Below, piece after piece: positions 1-11,986 of a DNA stretch of 64,000 bases. The notes under the pieces are model-generated. The model ran no database searches and was not told the origin of the DNA. It saw nothing but the letters and a program-made list of their open reading frames with translations. Within the stretch, counting starts at the first letter, position 1. Every line of letters starts with the position of its first letter. Made by a program: the position numbers and the translations under genes. The DNA comes from Delphinus delphis (lineage: Eukaryota > Chordata > Mammalia > Artiodactyla > Delphinidae): the NCBI RefSeq assembly GCF_949987515.2, contig NC_082684.1:157557356-157621355 (forward strand). The letters are read 5' to 3'.

Positions 1-1260
1 CAGCGCCTAGAAAAAACGAGGCCGCCGACATGTGAGACCGCCCCTCCAAGAAAATGAATGTGCGCTGCCTTTCCTCTTAATGCCTCACCCAGCTTTTTTT
101 TTTTTTTAATATGCAAACCGTACTTGCTGGGAAATGTTAAAATGCAGCTCTCTGCAGTCAGATGAGCGCATTCTCTAATGATTTGGGGGCAATTCGAGGA
201 AAGGCTAAACCAAACATGGAGGCAACACCCCTCCCCCCCGCCCCCCCCAAAGGTTTTGTCCCCCCTGCACTGGCCTAGTAGCTTCTGAACTCATTTTGTA
301 AAATTTAACCTGTAGGAAAAACCCATAGAAAAATGGAGAAGGGTCAGCAGTAGAATTCTCCTGAAGGACCAAAAGTGAGCTTACCACTCTCAGGACTTTC
401 TCAATGAAGTTCTCCATCAGGCAACGAATGAATGCGGGTCAAAGATTGATCTCATCAGTGAGGATACTTGTAAGGTGGTCATGGAGGTTTAAAGAGCATT
501 TGAGGAACTTTGTGTTTATAAGGCATTTAGAAAAGAATATTAGATTAAAATGTCTTGATTATATATTGAACTGATTAATTTCCTAGACAACAGTACAACC
601 ACAAGCTTTGGGGTACTCCTTTCAACTGGAGGTAAATCTAGGAATTAACCTGTAACTTCCAGTCAAATACTAAATAGCAAAAAAAAAGGCACACATATTT
701 TCTAGAGAATTGACTAATCCTTGGCCTGTTAAACAGTGCCCCACTGTGACAATTTAAGGACATGCTGTACTCCCTCCCACCTTATCTTATTTGTAAGTTT
801 TAGGTCATTTTTCTTAACCGTACAGTTTTCAAGTTTTTCCCCTCAACTTTTTTCAAAAAGTTTAAAAAAATTAACACAGCTTTCAGCTCCCTTCATCAGA
901 GCGGTCATGATGACCAAAACAGAGCCAGGCTCTTGCCAGGGGGTCTTGTGGATACTGCTTCAGCCTTTTGCACCCTAATTTCAGGCCATGTCGTCTTGGA
1001 TTGATAAATAAATACTTCAGCCTCACAGCTGAATGAATGTCCCTCTGCACGCACGCGCATGCGTGTGGGACCCACAGATCTTATTTTGCAGCCATCACTG
1101 AACTTGCGACCTCACTTTGCACTTCTCCGTTAAAAAAGGAGATGCATTTCCTGGCAGTTTGGATGTTGCCCAGCGTGATTGTGTGTCTTTCAGTGTGTGT
1201 GACAGGAGGCCATGCTTCCTGATTGGTATCAGTCTTACGTTTCTGTTCTGTCATGGAATT
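1..1260. other. Unique non-coding DNA
   Basis: No gene, SINE, LINE or LTR is recognisable here. The stretch has short A and T runs and a C-rich run near 230-250. Open frames are short and overlap without codon structure. It is ordinary single-copy-looking mammalian DNA. Confidence 0.5.
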
Positions 1261-1339
1261 AGCATGCCAACGGATGCAAAATGATGCGGTCGCTTGTAAT
1301 TGTCTCCTAGGTTTTTTTTGTTGCGTCCGTTGGTATGTT
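1261..1339. repeat. 19-bp inverted repeat with 41-nt spacer
   Basis: The left arm (1261-1279) and right arm (1321-1339) are complementary over 19 positions. The core CCAACGGA pairs with TCCGTTGG. The only non-Watson-Crick positions (1262/1338, 1266/1334 and 1275/1325) are all G-T, which in RNA would be G-U wobbles, so the stem would be unbroken if transcribed. The spacer at 1280-1320 includes a T run. It could be the ends of a small unnamed MITE-like element, an RNA hairpin, or chance. No transposon family was recognised. Confidence 0.6.
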
Positions 1340-4300
1340 CATTTCCTTGACAGAAGGAGGAGTTAATGCTGCTGTCAGTCATTTCGTGGGACACTTGGCC
1401 TGTTCCGTCTTCAGAGGGTGCTTCTCAGATGACAAGAGTTTGGTGTTTGGGAATTAGTCAATGTGCAGATTCCAAGGGACTGTTCCCGGGATTGGAGCTT
1501 AGTCTTAAAAGTCCTGACAACCAACATTTGTTTGAACCTCCGGGTTCCTCTGTCCTCAAAAAAGGTACTGCGAAATTCACACGGGAATCGATTGTAATTT
1601 ATTTCAATATTTAAATAAACACATGCTGCACAAACCAGGCATGTGGAGGAAGGAGGGGGTGGGGGGAGGAGGAGGAAGAACAGTAGCAGAGATGTTACAA
1701 AATCAAACCAACAGCCATAATGCACATCCCAACTTTATAATTTTAACAGATCGCTACCTTCATGTCATCAAATTGGGGTATCACAGTGAAACTGTTCTAA
1801 TGTGTCAGGCAAACTTTTAAACAAACCTAATGCTAATAAAAATCTCCATATACAAAACGATTGAGCAACTTTGAATTTACTAGGGAACAACTTTTTTACT
1901 TACATTATCTGGGCCCTTTTTCTTCCCCCAACCGAATCAGCCAGTCAGTTCAGTTCACTTGGCCCAAACTGTCAGTGTGGTCACAGCTTACCACTCATTT
2001 CTTGATCGCTGTTTTACAGCTAGAACCCCAGAACGGCGTATTAATAAGGTCATCCTGTGATAGAATTGTGGTAGGCTCAGACTCCATCTCTACCGCTCAG
2101 ACTAAATGAACTCTTCTGAGGTCGAGTCCGTATTTTCCATCACTGTCATGGGCAATTAGTAGCCACTTACAATTGGTTACAGTTCATTTCTGCTAATGGT
2201 AGGATGAGAGCCTGCTGACCACATGCTAGTCCGACGGTTCTCAGACTGGACGTCCAAATGGTAGATTGGAGGCCATTTCTTTTTTTTCAGGTCAGTTTGG
2301 AGAACTCTCTGCGCATTCCAGTGCTTTATTTGTACTCCTATTTATGCAAACGTGTCTTTATGGCAGATTAACTTGCTGGAGACCCAGCAGCCGGACTGAA
2401 TCGCATTCCAGAGCATTCACTTTATGCTAAGTACAAAACAGTGACAAAAACCGCCTGTTATCCTAGAAATCTACGGTTCTGTGTTATTCTTCTAAAATGC
2501 CGTCGTTTCTAAGAGTAGCTTAGGAAGAAAAGTGTGTCAGGGTCAGCGTGGTTACGGAGAGTCTGGTTACTAAGCTGCCCCTTTGTGGGCAAAGAGCCAC
2601 ATTGTTTTTTGAAACCACCTTGTCTGTCTCCTCCTGATTCTTATTATAATGAACTTGGGGATGTTTAGCAGATCAGGTGACTGAATGTTTTCCAACCTTC
2701 TAAATACTGAAGTGGGAGACAATAAAGCTTCCATAGCAACCAGGCTTTTCCTGAAAACATGTTCTCCGGAAGGGGAAAAAGCACCAGGAAAGCAAGAGCC
2801 ACATCTTGGTATTAAATACATTCTGCTGATTGATTCTTTAAGGTAAAAAAGGGAGCGTCTCAAGCACTGTGAGATAGGGCTGCCTACCGTGTGTTCATGC
2901 CAGGGTGTCTGTCATTTGGTTTCTGAATCTTCACTAGGCAGCCTCTGTCCCTGGCAGATAAAACTTAACCATCAGATAAACATATGTGAGACTTGCTGGT
3001 CTAAACTCCTAGAGTAGGGACACTGGCAAGCATCCTAGTGCCAGACCTTGAAGGATACACTGCACTTGTTTTAATTGAATATCATTTTGGACATTAATTA
3101 ATGTGTCCATTCTCATTTCCCCAAATGGCAAATAATGATGTGTGAAAACAGTATGATATTTTGGGGTAGAGTCATCACTGGATTCGATTTGCTGTTGATC
3201 TCGGCGGTAATTTATTCCTATCAAGCATTTAGCCTTTTTAATGGTACTCACGTTCATTTTCTGTTTCTCTTCTTAATGCTGCACCGAGATCGGCACTGGC
3301 CCCAACACGTTGCCCTGTCGTTCTTGGTACAGGGCATTTGCAAAACGGAGTTTCTCCCTGTGCCAGTGGGCCAGAAACTTTGAGAATCTCGACCCTAAGA
3401 GAAGCTCACGCATGCACACAGGGACACTCACCCATGCAGACTTACTGACCAGAGTTTGGGACTTAATTCAAATGAGAATCCTTGCTTTTGGCGGGGCGGG
3501 GGGCGGCAGTGGGGAAGCAGCAGACTGTCTGGTTGTCTGCAGCATGATTCCAGAATATGTCATGTGGACTGAGGTCTCCCAGCACCGTCAGAGTTGCCAT
3601 CTGTGATGGCTCTTGCCCACATTTCAGCTCCCCAGTGTCCACTTGTTTTCTCCATTCGCTTGTGATGGTTTACCTGCAGCCAGGGTGCAGCCCAGGGACG
3701 TTTTAATCCATGCCTTGCAGAGGGTCAGGGCCGCTGGGGTTTACCAGAGGCACGTAAGCCTCCGTCCTTTGCTCACATTTTAACTGTGACAAGGCATTGT
3801 CACTTGGAAACAGCCTCCCTGCCGGGGGAAGGGCCTCACTGCCTTTCAACTTGAAAGAGGTAGTGCTGGAATTTTTGTTTGGAGACCAGAAAAGGAGATT
3901 GAGAGACAGACACGTGATCCTCCCCAGCAGGAGAAGCAGGGCTGTCAGCGTTCATCATCACTCATCACGACAGGAGACACTTTGAAATGAAATGCGTACA
4001 AAATAGGAGACCAACACTTAGAATCCGGAGGAAAGTGACGAAACCCCTTGTGAAATTCCCTGGTGAAAAAGGATGCATATCTTTTAACTGATCTGCGGAG
4101 TAAAACTATTAAAAAAAAAAAATGTCCTTGGTAGCCACAATGTGCTTTCACGATTTGCCATATTTAGTCTATACTGTCGTGAAAGTATGTCTGGGCATCT
4201 CCCTCACACTCTTGGATATTAACAGCCCCTTTTATCTCCTCTTGCCTTTGTGCTGATATCAGATCTGATTTTACAGACACATAAGTAGCCTCGCGGTGAC

Positions 4301-4619
4301 CTGCATTTATGCGAAAGGCATTGATGCACCAGATGCGGAGGAGATGCATTTCCTCCTAGCTGTCAACAGCCAAGGCTTAAATGATGCATTCCAGCAAGGT
4401 GATTTAATAGAATAGCTTTCTTGAGAAGTGCTGTGTTATGAATGGGTGCTGCATTTAAAATATCCATTTTGTTGCCTCCCTCCTCCTAATCACATCTTCC
4501 TTTGTCTTCCCTCTCATTTGCATCCCTGAAGTGCCAGAGAGGGAATCTGGTGGGTGGTTTTCCCTGTCGCAAATCCCCGTGTTTAGGAGCCGCCCCTGTG
4601 CCGTTGACTTAAGCCCATT
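1340..4619. other. Unique non-coding DNA, no recognisable repeat
   Basis: More than 3 kb without a recognisable transposable element. The low repeat content and phrases such as the AT-rich block near 3180-3260 would fit conserved non-coding sequence, but conservation cannot be seen from one genome. A perfect POU octamer, ATTTGCAT, lies at 4516-4523. No coding exon is supported. Confidence 0.45.
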
Positions 4620-4900
4620 TCTGTTCAAGGAACACTACCTTGCCAAGGAAAAGATGCTCCTTAATCGCTACATCTAATTACAGCAAGGAATAAATCACTA
4701 AAAACAAATTAAGCGTCTTAAATAAAATGGAAAATAAAAGCAGTTAACAATCAAAGAGGGTTCCTGGGCTAATTGAAGGCTCCGTGGAACCCCTTTGCAA
4801 AGAATTAGGCCGAAATGATTCAGAAGCAACTTCAGATCCAAGCAGTTCTAACCAAGGATCTGTCGGAAATGAGGGAGCCACAGGTATGTAGCCCTTTCCC
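4620..4900 (+). promoter_or_regulatory. Candidate conserved regulatory block
   Basis: This block packs many developmental-type binding motifs into 280 bp without repeats. Seen directly: a CTAATTA homeodomain site (4674-4680), a fused SOX and TCF/LEF string AACAATCAAAG (4746-4756), a second TAATT core (4770-4774), and a 10-bp palindrome CTTTGCAAAG (4793-4802). Sequences of this texture are often deeply conserved enhancers near developmental genes, but that is inference. The 3' end also carries an exon-like signal, listed separately, so the block could instead be part of a transcript. Confidence 0.35.
4815..4883 (+). CDS. Possible 5' coding exon, 23 codons, unrecognised
   Basis: An ATG at 4815 has G at position -3 and an in-frame TAG twelve bases upstream, so it would be a true initiator if used. 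The frame stays open for 23 codons, giving a Gln-rich start (MIQKQLQIQ), and ends in CAG at 4881-4883, immediately before GTATGT. That sequence is close to the ideal vertebrate splice donor, in phase 0. Without splicing, the frame meets TAG three codons later in another register only. The peptide matches no family I recognise, and no partner exon is visible downstream. A second reading frame is also open across the same bases, which weakens the coding case. It may equally be a non-coding RNA exon or a chance donor inside an enhancer. Confidence 0.15.
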
Positions 4901-7900
4901 TTGGGTCCTGTAGGACCTACTCACCCTCTTTTCCTTCTTAGCCCAGGATGATGGAGGTGACTTTCAAATCACTGCAGCCCTATTCTACATAAACTGGAAA
5001 CTAATGAGAATTTTATACTTGACCTTAATCTGAAGAGGTCTGAAATAAGCTTATTACTAACCAAATCCTTCCTCTCCTGCTTGAATTTCTTTAGTCCTAG
5101 TAGCTTGTGTCTTCAGATGCATGCCAGTCTACTGGAGTTTAAAGCCAACAGTGACATGAAGTTTTTAATCACTGGTTCCAGAACACGTGGTCTGAGGGGT
5201 ATTTGTTGTTCCACGCACAGTTCTCCTGATCCAGTTTGAACTTGGCAATTTCCGTATTTCTCTATCCAGTGCAATTTAGTGATTTAGAATATCTCCTATA
5301 AATATCCCAACAAAAGCAGGGCTGGTATTTCCATGCATTTTCATGATGTGCCTATGGGTATTGTATAAAAATCAGAAGCATAAAGAGAATTATTTCACTG
5401 AACTGTTAACATAGGAAACTTGCCTTTAAAAATGTTTATATGTCATATTTTTGACTGGATATCCATAAAGAAGTTCCTTTTGCTTTTCAAGTGCTTTGTC
5501 TAATCTTGATAGAGATGAAGAAAGGCCAGAAGGTTTTAATTTCTGGTTGGGAAGGTTTAGGAGAAGAGTGGTAGGTAGGAGATGGAAATCTGGGAAAATG
5601 AAAATACCCAACAGAACGACCTACTTCATTCTTGTCCTTTACCTGGAAACTCTTGACTCCCACTGTAACAAGTTCCACTGAACTCTGAACCCTGGGACCA
5701 GGAGGTTGGAAAGAGTCCAGCGTTCCGATTCAGTGGCTAGGTCTCAAGTCATCTGACTGGCCGTCTGGACCTTCAGCCTGAGTTCTGAAATCTGTCCCTA
5801 CCTCTCTTCTTTGTGACCAGGTGCCCACGTGAAGCATGTCCTGTTCTTCCATTCCTGCTTTGAGGATCCTGCTGGGTACCTGGGTTTCTCTGGGGTTTCT
5901 GATACTATGTTCCCCTGCTAGGGCCACCCCCTCACCGTGGTCGCTCTCTGATCAACTGATAAACTCTGCTACCGTAATCACCTGTGATGGGCCTTCCCAA
6001 ATTGACCACAAGTGGGTCTCTTTTCCAGCCTCTGGCCTTCTGGGGTATCACCCCTCCTGCCAGCAACCATGAGATTCGAACACACCAAGTCACATAAAGC
6101 TGGGTGTTGTCCTTCAGTGATTGGGCTTCAGTTGTTCAAGTGAACACTCTCCAGAGGTGATGAGGTCTTGACCGTGAACGTGGAGCTTTCGAGTTTTGTC
6201 TTCTGGAAGGGCGAAGCGTATTTTACATGCGTAGATTTTAGGTTGAATGGACCACCAGGTAGGACTGTGATAAAGAAGCTGGTGAGTAAAGCGGCCTTTG
6301 CTGTGGACGGAGACAGGCCCTTGGAAGCATTGCCTTTTCTGAATGTGAAGCGTCAGGATCCAGGGTGCTCTTGCCTCTGGCTCCACTTAGCAAGTAGAGG
6401 GACGTGTCTGATTATTCCTTCTGCTCTGCCCCCTTCACCCCCGGGGTCAGCAGGAGTTGGACTTAAGCTCAGGCCCCAGTGTCCTGGAGAGAAATGAAGA
6501 AGCAAGCCTTGAAAAAAAGAATTACAGAGGAAGGGTGGGAGGTGGACTCAGGAGAGAAGAGAGAAAAAAACAGATAAGGAAGAGAATGAATAAGGAGATG
6601 ACAAACACTGAAAGCCCCCTCTAGCCCTTTAGAAAGGAGACTGTTATAATGGCTCTCTCTCATCCATTTTTTTTTCTGTTTAAGACAATTCATTATAGGT
6701 ACAAATATGTATAATGAGTATATTGTTTTCTCTGAAAATAGGAAAGGCCCTGCTTAGAACTGTCTGTTGGATCTTTCTCTTCTGTGGTTGGGGGCCTCTG
6801 TCTACTCATCAGTGGTTAATTCCTTTGAACTGATGGGCAGCTCACTTGTCTGAGGCTGGACTCTGCCTGGCCAGGGGTGAGAGCAGACAGGTTGCTCACA
6901 CCTGTTTTCATCCCCCTGGTTAGAGAACAGTCCAGGAAGGGAATATGTGAGGTTGGTTTCTGTTTAAAATGCAGATAACGGACAGAATTGTAAATAGGGT
7001 TGTGCTAGGTGAAACGCCAGGATGACTTCAGGTGAAAGTTTGGCTAGAGAATTCGGACCGTCCTCCTGCTGACAATGTGACAGCTCTTTACCGCCAGCCA
7101 TCCCATCTCATAGGACCTGCAGGTGTGTGTTAGTCGGAAGGAACTGTGCGAAAAACCGAGGGCTATGCGAAGTGTGCCCTGATGAGGAAATGAATACCCT
7201 CACCTTTCCAAACAGCAGGATGGAGCCCAGGCAGCTCTGCTGTTCAGTGGAAACGATGAAGAGCCCCCATGCATCACACTGGACAGTGTGGTATATCTGA
7301 GGAGCAGAGAGCTTACACAGCATACTTGGCAATAAGTCCCCAAAACATTCATATTTTTTAATAATATTTTTGAAGGAGAAAAATCTGCTTTTCAATAAAT
7401 TCTGCCATGGCTTTCCTCCAGATTTTATTACTCATTTAAAATTATCTTAGGGTCAATTTTTTTTTTCTTCTCTTCGTTGGCTCTTTACTAGGTTTCTGCC
7501 GAACACAAATACATTTCGGAGACAAATTTTAAAAAGAGGACTAGCTTATGGGCGTAGGATTCCAGATTTCCTTCTCTTTCTGCTTTTGGGTAGTAGTGAG
7601 AGAGTTAAAACCAATGTATTCAATTAAATTTTACTGAAATTTTGTAGTCGTTGTTACTCATGATTAGGGAAAATTATTTCTCAACACAGTCCTGTGTTAT
7701 TACCCCTATATATTTGGCTTTTCTTCGTGGAATATCTTATTTCTCTTCACTGACAGTCTTTCTTATAAATGGTAGGTTGATAGCATTTTCAGTGGGAGAA
7801 TTCTGAGTTTATTATGAATTACACAGCCTGTTCTGCGAACTCTGTGTTCCTACTTTTTTCAGTACACAATGTATATTTACAACGCAAAATGGCCCAGGGT

Positions 7901-8599
7901 CAAAAAGTTGGTGCTAGGGACTCTCATATGAGGGTGATGCTAATTGTAGTAACTCTTCTCTCTTCTTCTCCATTCGTAAGGCGTCGACACGTTATTCCTA
8001 AGTGACGTGGGGCTTTCTTTGTGCGGGGCTAGATAGGAGTTGCTAATAAATCAAGGTGGATTATACTGTCTAGAAGAAGGGGACTTTCCAAAGTCTGTGA
8101 AATTCATCCTTATACTGGCAAGGAAAGATGACACTCAACCCCACCTTCCATTCTTCACACGCCACCATCAGTTAAACATTGAATCTAAATCCACAAATGG
8201 AACAACGTACAGGGTTTTCCTGCCCAGAAAGAGGTTCTGGAGCATTTTGGAGCATGAGACCTTTTTGGAGCAGAGAAGAGTTGGCAGCATGCAGAGCCAT
8301 TCAAACCCGGTGACCAGCACCCTCGAGGGGCCAGAAAAAGCCAACTTTCTTTCTGTGTTGGTTGAAATGGGAGGTGTCAGATACCAGCTGTCTGGTCTTC
8401 TTCTCTTCCTTCTGGGAAACGGGAGGTTTCGTTCAGTGGAACAAAATCCACATTAGGACGTAGATGGCGAAGTGTTGGAAAACCTGGCAAAGAGAAGGCA
8501 CTTGCGCCACTGAATACCTTTGGTGCTGTCTAGTTTGATTGTGAGACTGTTACTGTTTCTACACTACTTTATTTCTGAATCTTGCATTTCTTTTAATTG
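4884..8599. other. Unique non-coding DNA
   Basis: No repeats or exons are recognised. Open frames here, such as the 138-codon stretch at 8040-8456, start at non-ATG codons or lack flanking splice and promoter signals. Base composition is unremarkable, with several T-rich tracts (for example 6666-6675 and 7458-7466). Confidence 0.45.
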
Positions 8600-9030
8600 G
8601 ACACTTGAGAGAGATTTAGAAGGGGAAATCGATACAGCACTGTGCTGGATTGTGGGTGGAGGGGGAGAGAGGGAGGCATGATGTTGGCCCCGGGGTGTCT
8701 TGTGTACTTGAATGAAAGATGGTGGTAGCCGGTTGGAGAGCTAGTCGCTTTGGGGGAAAGATCAGGAGGGTTAGGTTTTAGGTACACGGAGAAAGTAGCA
8801 GTACTTGGAGACATCCAAGTGGAGATGGCGCATCAAAGACTGGATGTCCAGACCTGAATGTCACAGGAAAGGCCTGGGTGGAGTTGCAGATTGTGGCTGT
8901 GTGTGCCCAGGAATCATTTCAGACGTGCATGTGATGAGGTTGCCCGAGGACTGGTGAGAGGAAGATGAGCCTGCACGGGAGACAGAGAAGGAGGAGCCCA
9001 GGAGGTCGGGGGAAGGGGTGGGGTTCCAGG
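8600..9030 (+). repeat. Ancient degraded interspersed repeat, family unresolved
   Basis: The phrase GACATCCAAGTGGAGATG (8809-8826) and its purine-rich surroundings strongly resemble a medium-frequency mammalian repeat, but I cannot name the family with confidence. Divergence is high and ends are not defined. It is non-coding. Confidence 0.35.
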
Positions 9031-10559
9031 ACAGCGTGTGTCACAGACCCCACAACAGGAGAGCAGTTCCAGGTCAGAGAAAGTGACAGCCTCGGGAATG
9101 AAATGCGCGGCTTTCTCTGCTAATTCAGGCCTAGTCAGATGTTGGCAACATCATAATGTAAACTGCTTTGTAGAAAATCAGCTGTGCTGTCTACACAGCA
9201 AGGATTCACCCTTTCCGGCTGGCTGACTGTTATATTTTTACCACTGTGACACACGAGAAAAACTTCCAGCCTCTGCGTACCAAGCATCATGTCTCCCCGG
9301 CCTGGAATAATTTTGCTTTAATATCATCCTGTGGGAAATGGATCTAGTTTATTGCTCCATTCTTTCTGTCTTAATGGGGTCATAATGATCTTTCCTTTCG
9401 TTGACAATTTGGATAATGACAGGAAAATAATCATGATTGCTGAAGTGTCCTGATTTTATAGCATATATATATATGTGTCTCCTTTTTCCTGGGAGAAAGC
9501 ATCAAACGCCCCTAATAAAGTGATAGTCCAGATTTAATAAGCGTATTTTTGAAAAAGTGTTCTTGCTTCCACATAGAAGCAGCGGGGCCCTTTATTGAAC
9601 TAATTATAATAGTAGGACTATTGATAGCGCTACTCTGGTTTTGAGTGGCGGAGTAGAAAGAACTGGCCCTCCTTCGATTTTATTTACCGCACTGAAGTTT
9701 CTGACTTTGAAGGTTTGACGCTCGCTCTTAGATCAGACTGTAATCCAGTGACTCCACTGCAGAAGCAGAAATAAATTCATAAAAATAGCCATGGTTGTTT
9801 ACTAAAGCTTTTCCAGTCCATGACAAAAATAGACCCTCGTAGATTTCAAGATATTTCCCCCAATATGCCAGTTTTAAAATCATTGATTGGAAGAAAAAGG
9901 CATTAACTGGTTCTTTTTGGGGGTATGCGGTAAGTAAGAATTTTTAAATATCTCAGCAAACCTCGGTTCCTGAAGTAACTTTACCTTCCCTGTATAAACT
10001 AGTTCTGCTGTCACGGAAGATAAAACAGAGGCACGTGCTATTGATTTTTTTGGCAAGTTAAACTTTCTGTTACTTCTTCCGTGTGCCTTGTTTTTAACTG
10101 AAGAGTCTTAAGATTTTGAAATATAGATTTTCCTCCTAGCATCAGAAGCAGTTGCCCTTAAGTTCTGTGGGGGATGTTTGCTACCTGTCTCTGAAACTCT
10201 GGGCCCGCTTTCCCGTCCAGTCCCGACTTCAGCCACGCTTGTGGCTTTAGACATCGTCCATACTGTGGGTATTTCCCAATCTTTTTCACAAGCCCCACTT
10301 TTTTCTTGAATTTCAGTAATTTTCTATGGGAAATCTCTACCTATTGGTTCCACAGACAGCCAAATCCCACGTAAAGTAGAACTCCCCTCTGAATTTATTT
10401 CTCCCCAGAGGTCTTATGAAAATCACCCAAGCAATGCATCAGAATCATGCTTAACACCTTTTTCTCCCTCACTCCCCACAGCTCATAAAACCCTCAGTTC
10501 TATCAATGTTTTCTTCCTAATAAACACATGTTAAAAAGTCAGTCCCCTCCTCTCTGTCA
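9031..10559. other. Unique DNA with AT-rich, enhancer-like stretch 9290-9620
   Basis: No transposon is recognised. The interval 9290-9620 is AT-rich and dense in TAAT and ATAATT cores, including CTTTAATA, ATAATCATGATT and CTAATTATAATAG. Such texture is typical of conserved non-coding elements but is not proof. The rest is ordinary unique DNA. Confidence 0.35.
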
Positions 10560-11045
10560 TGCGTGGACGGGCCAACTCTCCCTTGCACGATTGCAGAAAT
10601 CTCTTCAACCACCCTCCCTGCCTCTAAACTAAAACCCGGCGCCAGCATGTCACTCCCTACTCAAAATTCTCCATTGCCTCCCCTTTGCCGACTGGATGAA
10701 GTTTCACCTTCTTAGCATGTCCGAAGGGCACTTCACAATGAAGCTCCAACCTACCTTTTTCCAACGGCTTAGTTGGCAACTTGCATACACTCTTCACCTG
10801 GCTACACAAAACCATTTATCAGAATTTGAAAAACTCCACATCTTGTCGCAGCCAACCCCACATCATGCTTCCGTCTTTGAGCTTCTGCTTGTCATTCAAG
10901 ATTCAATTCAGATATAATGTTCCCCTGATGGCTTCCTGTACTTCCAGAGCTAAGTTTTTCCTTTTTTCTGTTCCCGTGACATTGTATAAGCTTCTACTGA
11001 ATACATTTTTTTGGTCTATTTTTATTAAAACTTTACAAGAGGCTT
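10560..11045 (+). repeat. L2 LINE 3' region
   Basis: The order of phrases follows the L2 3' body: CATGTCACTCCCTACTCAAA, then CCATTGCCTCCC, then a 'CTTCACAATGAAGCTCCAACCTACC'-like segment, then GGCTTCCTGTACTTCC-type text. It is an old non-LTR retrotransposon copy with many substitutions and no usable reading frame. Confidence 0.75.
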
Positions 11046-11074
11046 TAGAGCCTAGTGCTTTTTAAAAGCACAAG
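11046..11074 (+). repeat. 5' piece of a split MIR SINE
   Basis: AAAAGCACAAG here matches the start of MIR and recurs as AAAAGCACAGG at 11991-12002, where the rest of a MIR follows. The simplest reading is one MIR split by later L1 sequence, with a duplicated junction of about 14 bases. Confidence 0.4.
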
Positions 11075-11551
11075 CTTGTAGTAAGGTGGATGGACCTAGA
11101 GTCTGTCATACAGAGTGAAGTGAGTCAGAAAGAGAAAAATACCGTATGCTAACACATATATATGGAATCTAAAAAAAAAAAAAGGTCATGAAGAACCTAG
11201 GGGCAGGACGGGAATAAAGACGCAGACCTCCTAGAGAATGGACTTGAGGACACGGGAGGGGGAAGGGTAAGCTAGGATGAAGTGAGAGAGTGGCATGGAC
11301 ATATATACACTACCAAATGTAAAACCGATAGATAGTGGGAAGGAGCCGCATAGCACAAGGGAGATCAGCTTGGTGCTTTGTGACCACCTAGAGGGGTGGG
11401 ATAGGGGAGGGTGGGAGGGAGGGAGATGCAAGAGTGAAGAGATATGGAGATATATGTATATGTATAGCTGATTCACTTTGTTATAAAGCAGAAACTAACC
11501 CACCATTGTAAAGCAATTATACTCCAATAAAGATGTTAAAAAAAAAAGAAA
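11075..11551 (+). mobile_element. 5'-truncated L1, ORF2 end plus 3' UTR
   Basis: This is a cetartiodactyl-type L1 3' end. It begins in the last ORF2 codons (GGTGGATGGACCTAGAGTC), runs through the 3' UTR (CACTTTGTTATAAAGCAGAA) and ends in the polyadenylation phrase CCAATAAAGATGTT with an A-tail. Divergence is low. It is the inverted partner of the L1 at 23.4-23.9 kb. It has no coding capacity beyond a short ORF2 tail. Confidence 0.85.
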
Positions 11552-11574
11552 GTAAAACACACTTCTGAGACATA

Positions 11575-11986
11575 TCAACCAATTGCAATTTATGGACTTT
11601 ATTATTTGGACCTTATTCAAACAAACCGTTAAAATCTTTTATAAGCCAATTGGGGGAATTTGAACAGTGACTGAATATTTCATGATGATAAGAAGTTACT
11701 ATTAATTTTTAGGTGAGATAATGACACTGTGGGTATGTATTTAATGATAAGCCCTTATCTTTTAGAGATCCAGGCTCACGTATTGATAAAAGACATATTG
11801 ATGGTTAAGAGGTCCTTCAGAATACTGCCATGGCAGGTGAATCGAAAGTGTTGAACCTGGGGAACTGTACATGAAGGTTTATAACAGTGGTGTGTTTCTT
11901 GTCATATCTGTTTGAAATTTTCCAGCCTCAAAAACTTTTTTAAAAGTTTGAAAATAATAATTCAGATTGTTAAAAAAAAATTTTTT
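11575..11986 (+). mobile_element. Old L1 (L1M-type) 3' UTR
   Basis: Phrases such as GGGGGAATTTGAACAGTGAC, AGGTGAGATAATGACACTGT, CCTTATCTTTTAGAGATCCA and GTTTGAAATTTTCCA follow the order of ancient mammalian L1M 3' ends. An A/T homopolymer closes it at about 11972-11991. It is older than the L1 directly upstream. Confidence 0.7.

Noticed and set aside
8040..8456. 138-codon plus-strand open frame
   Set aside because: It starts at TTG, has no promoter or splice context and no recognisable domain.
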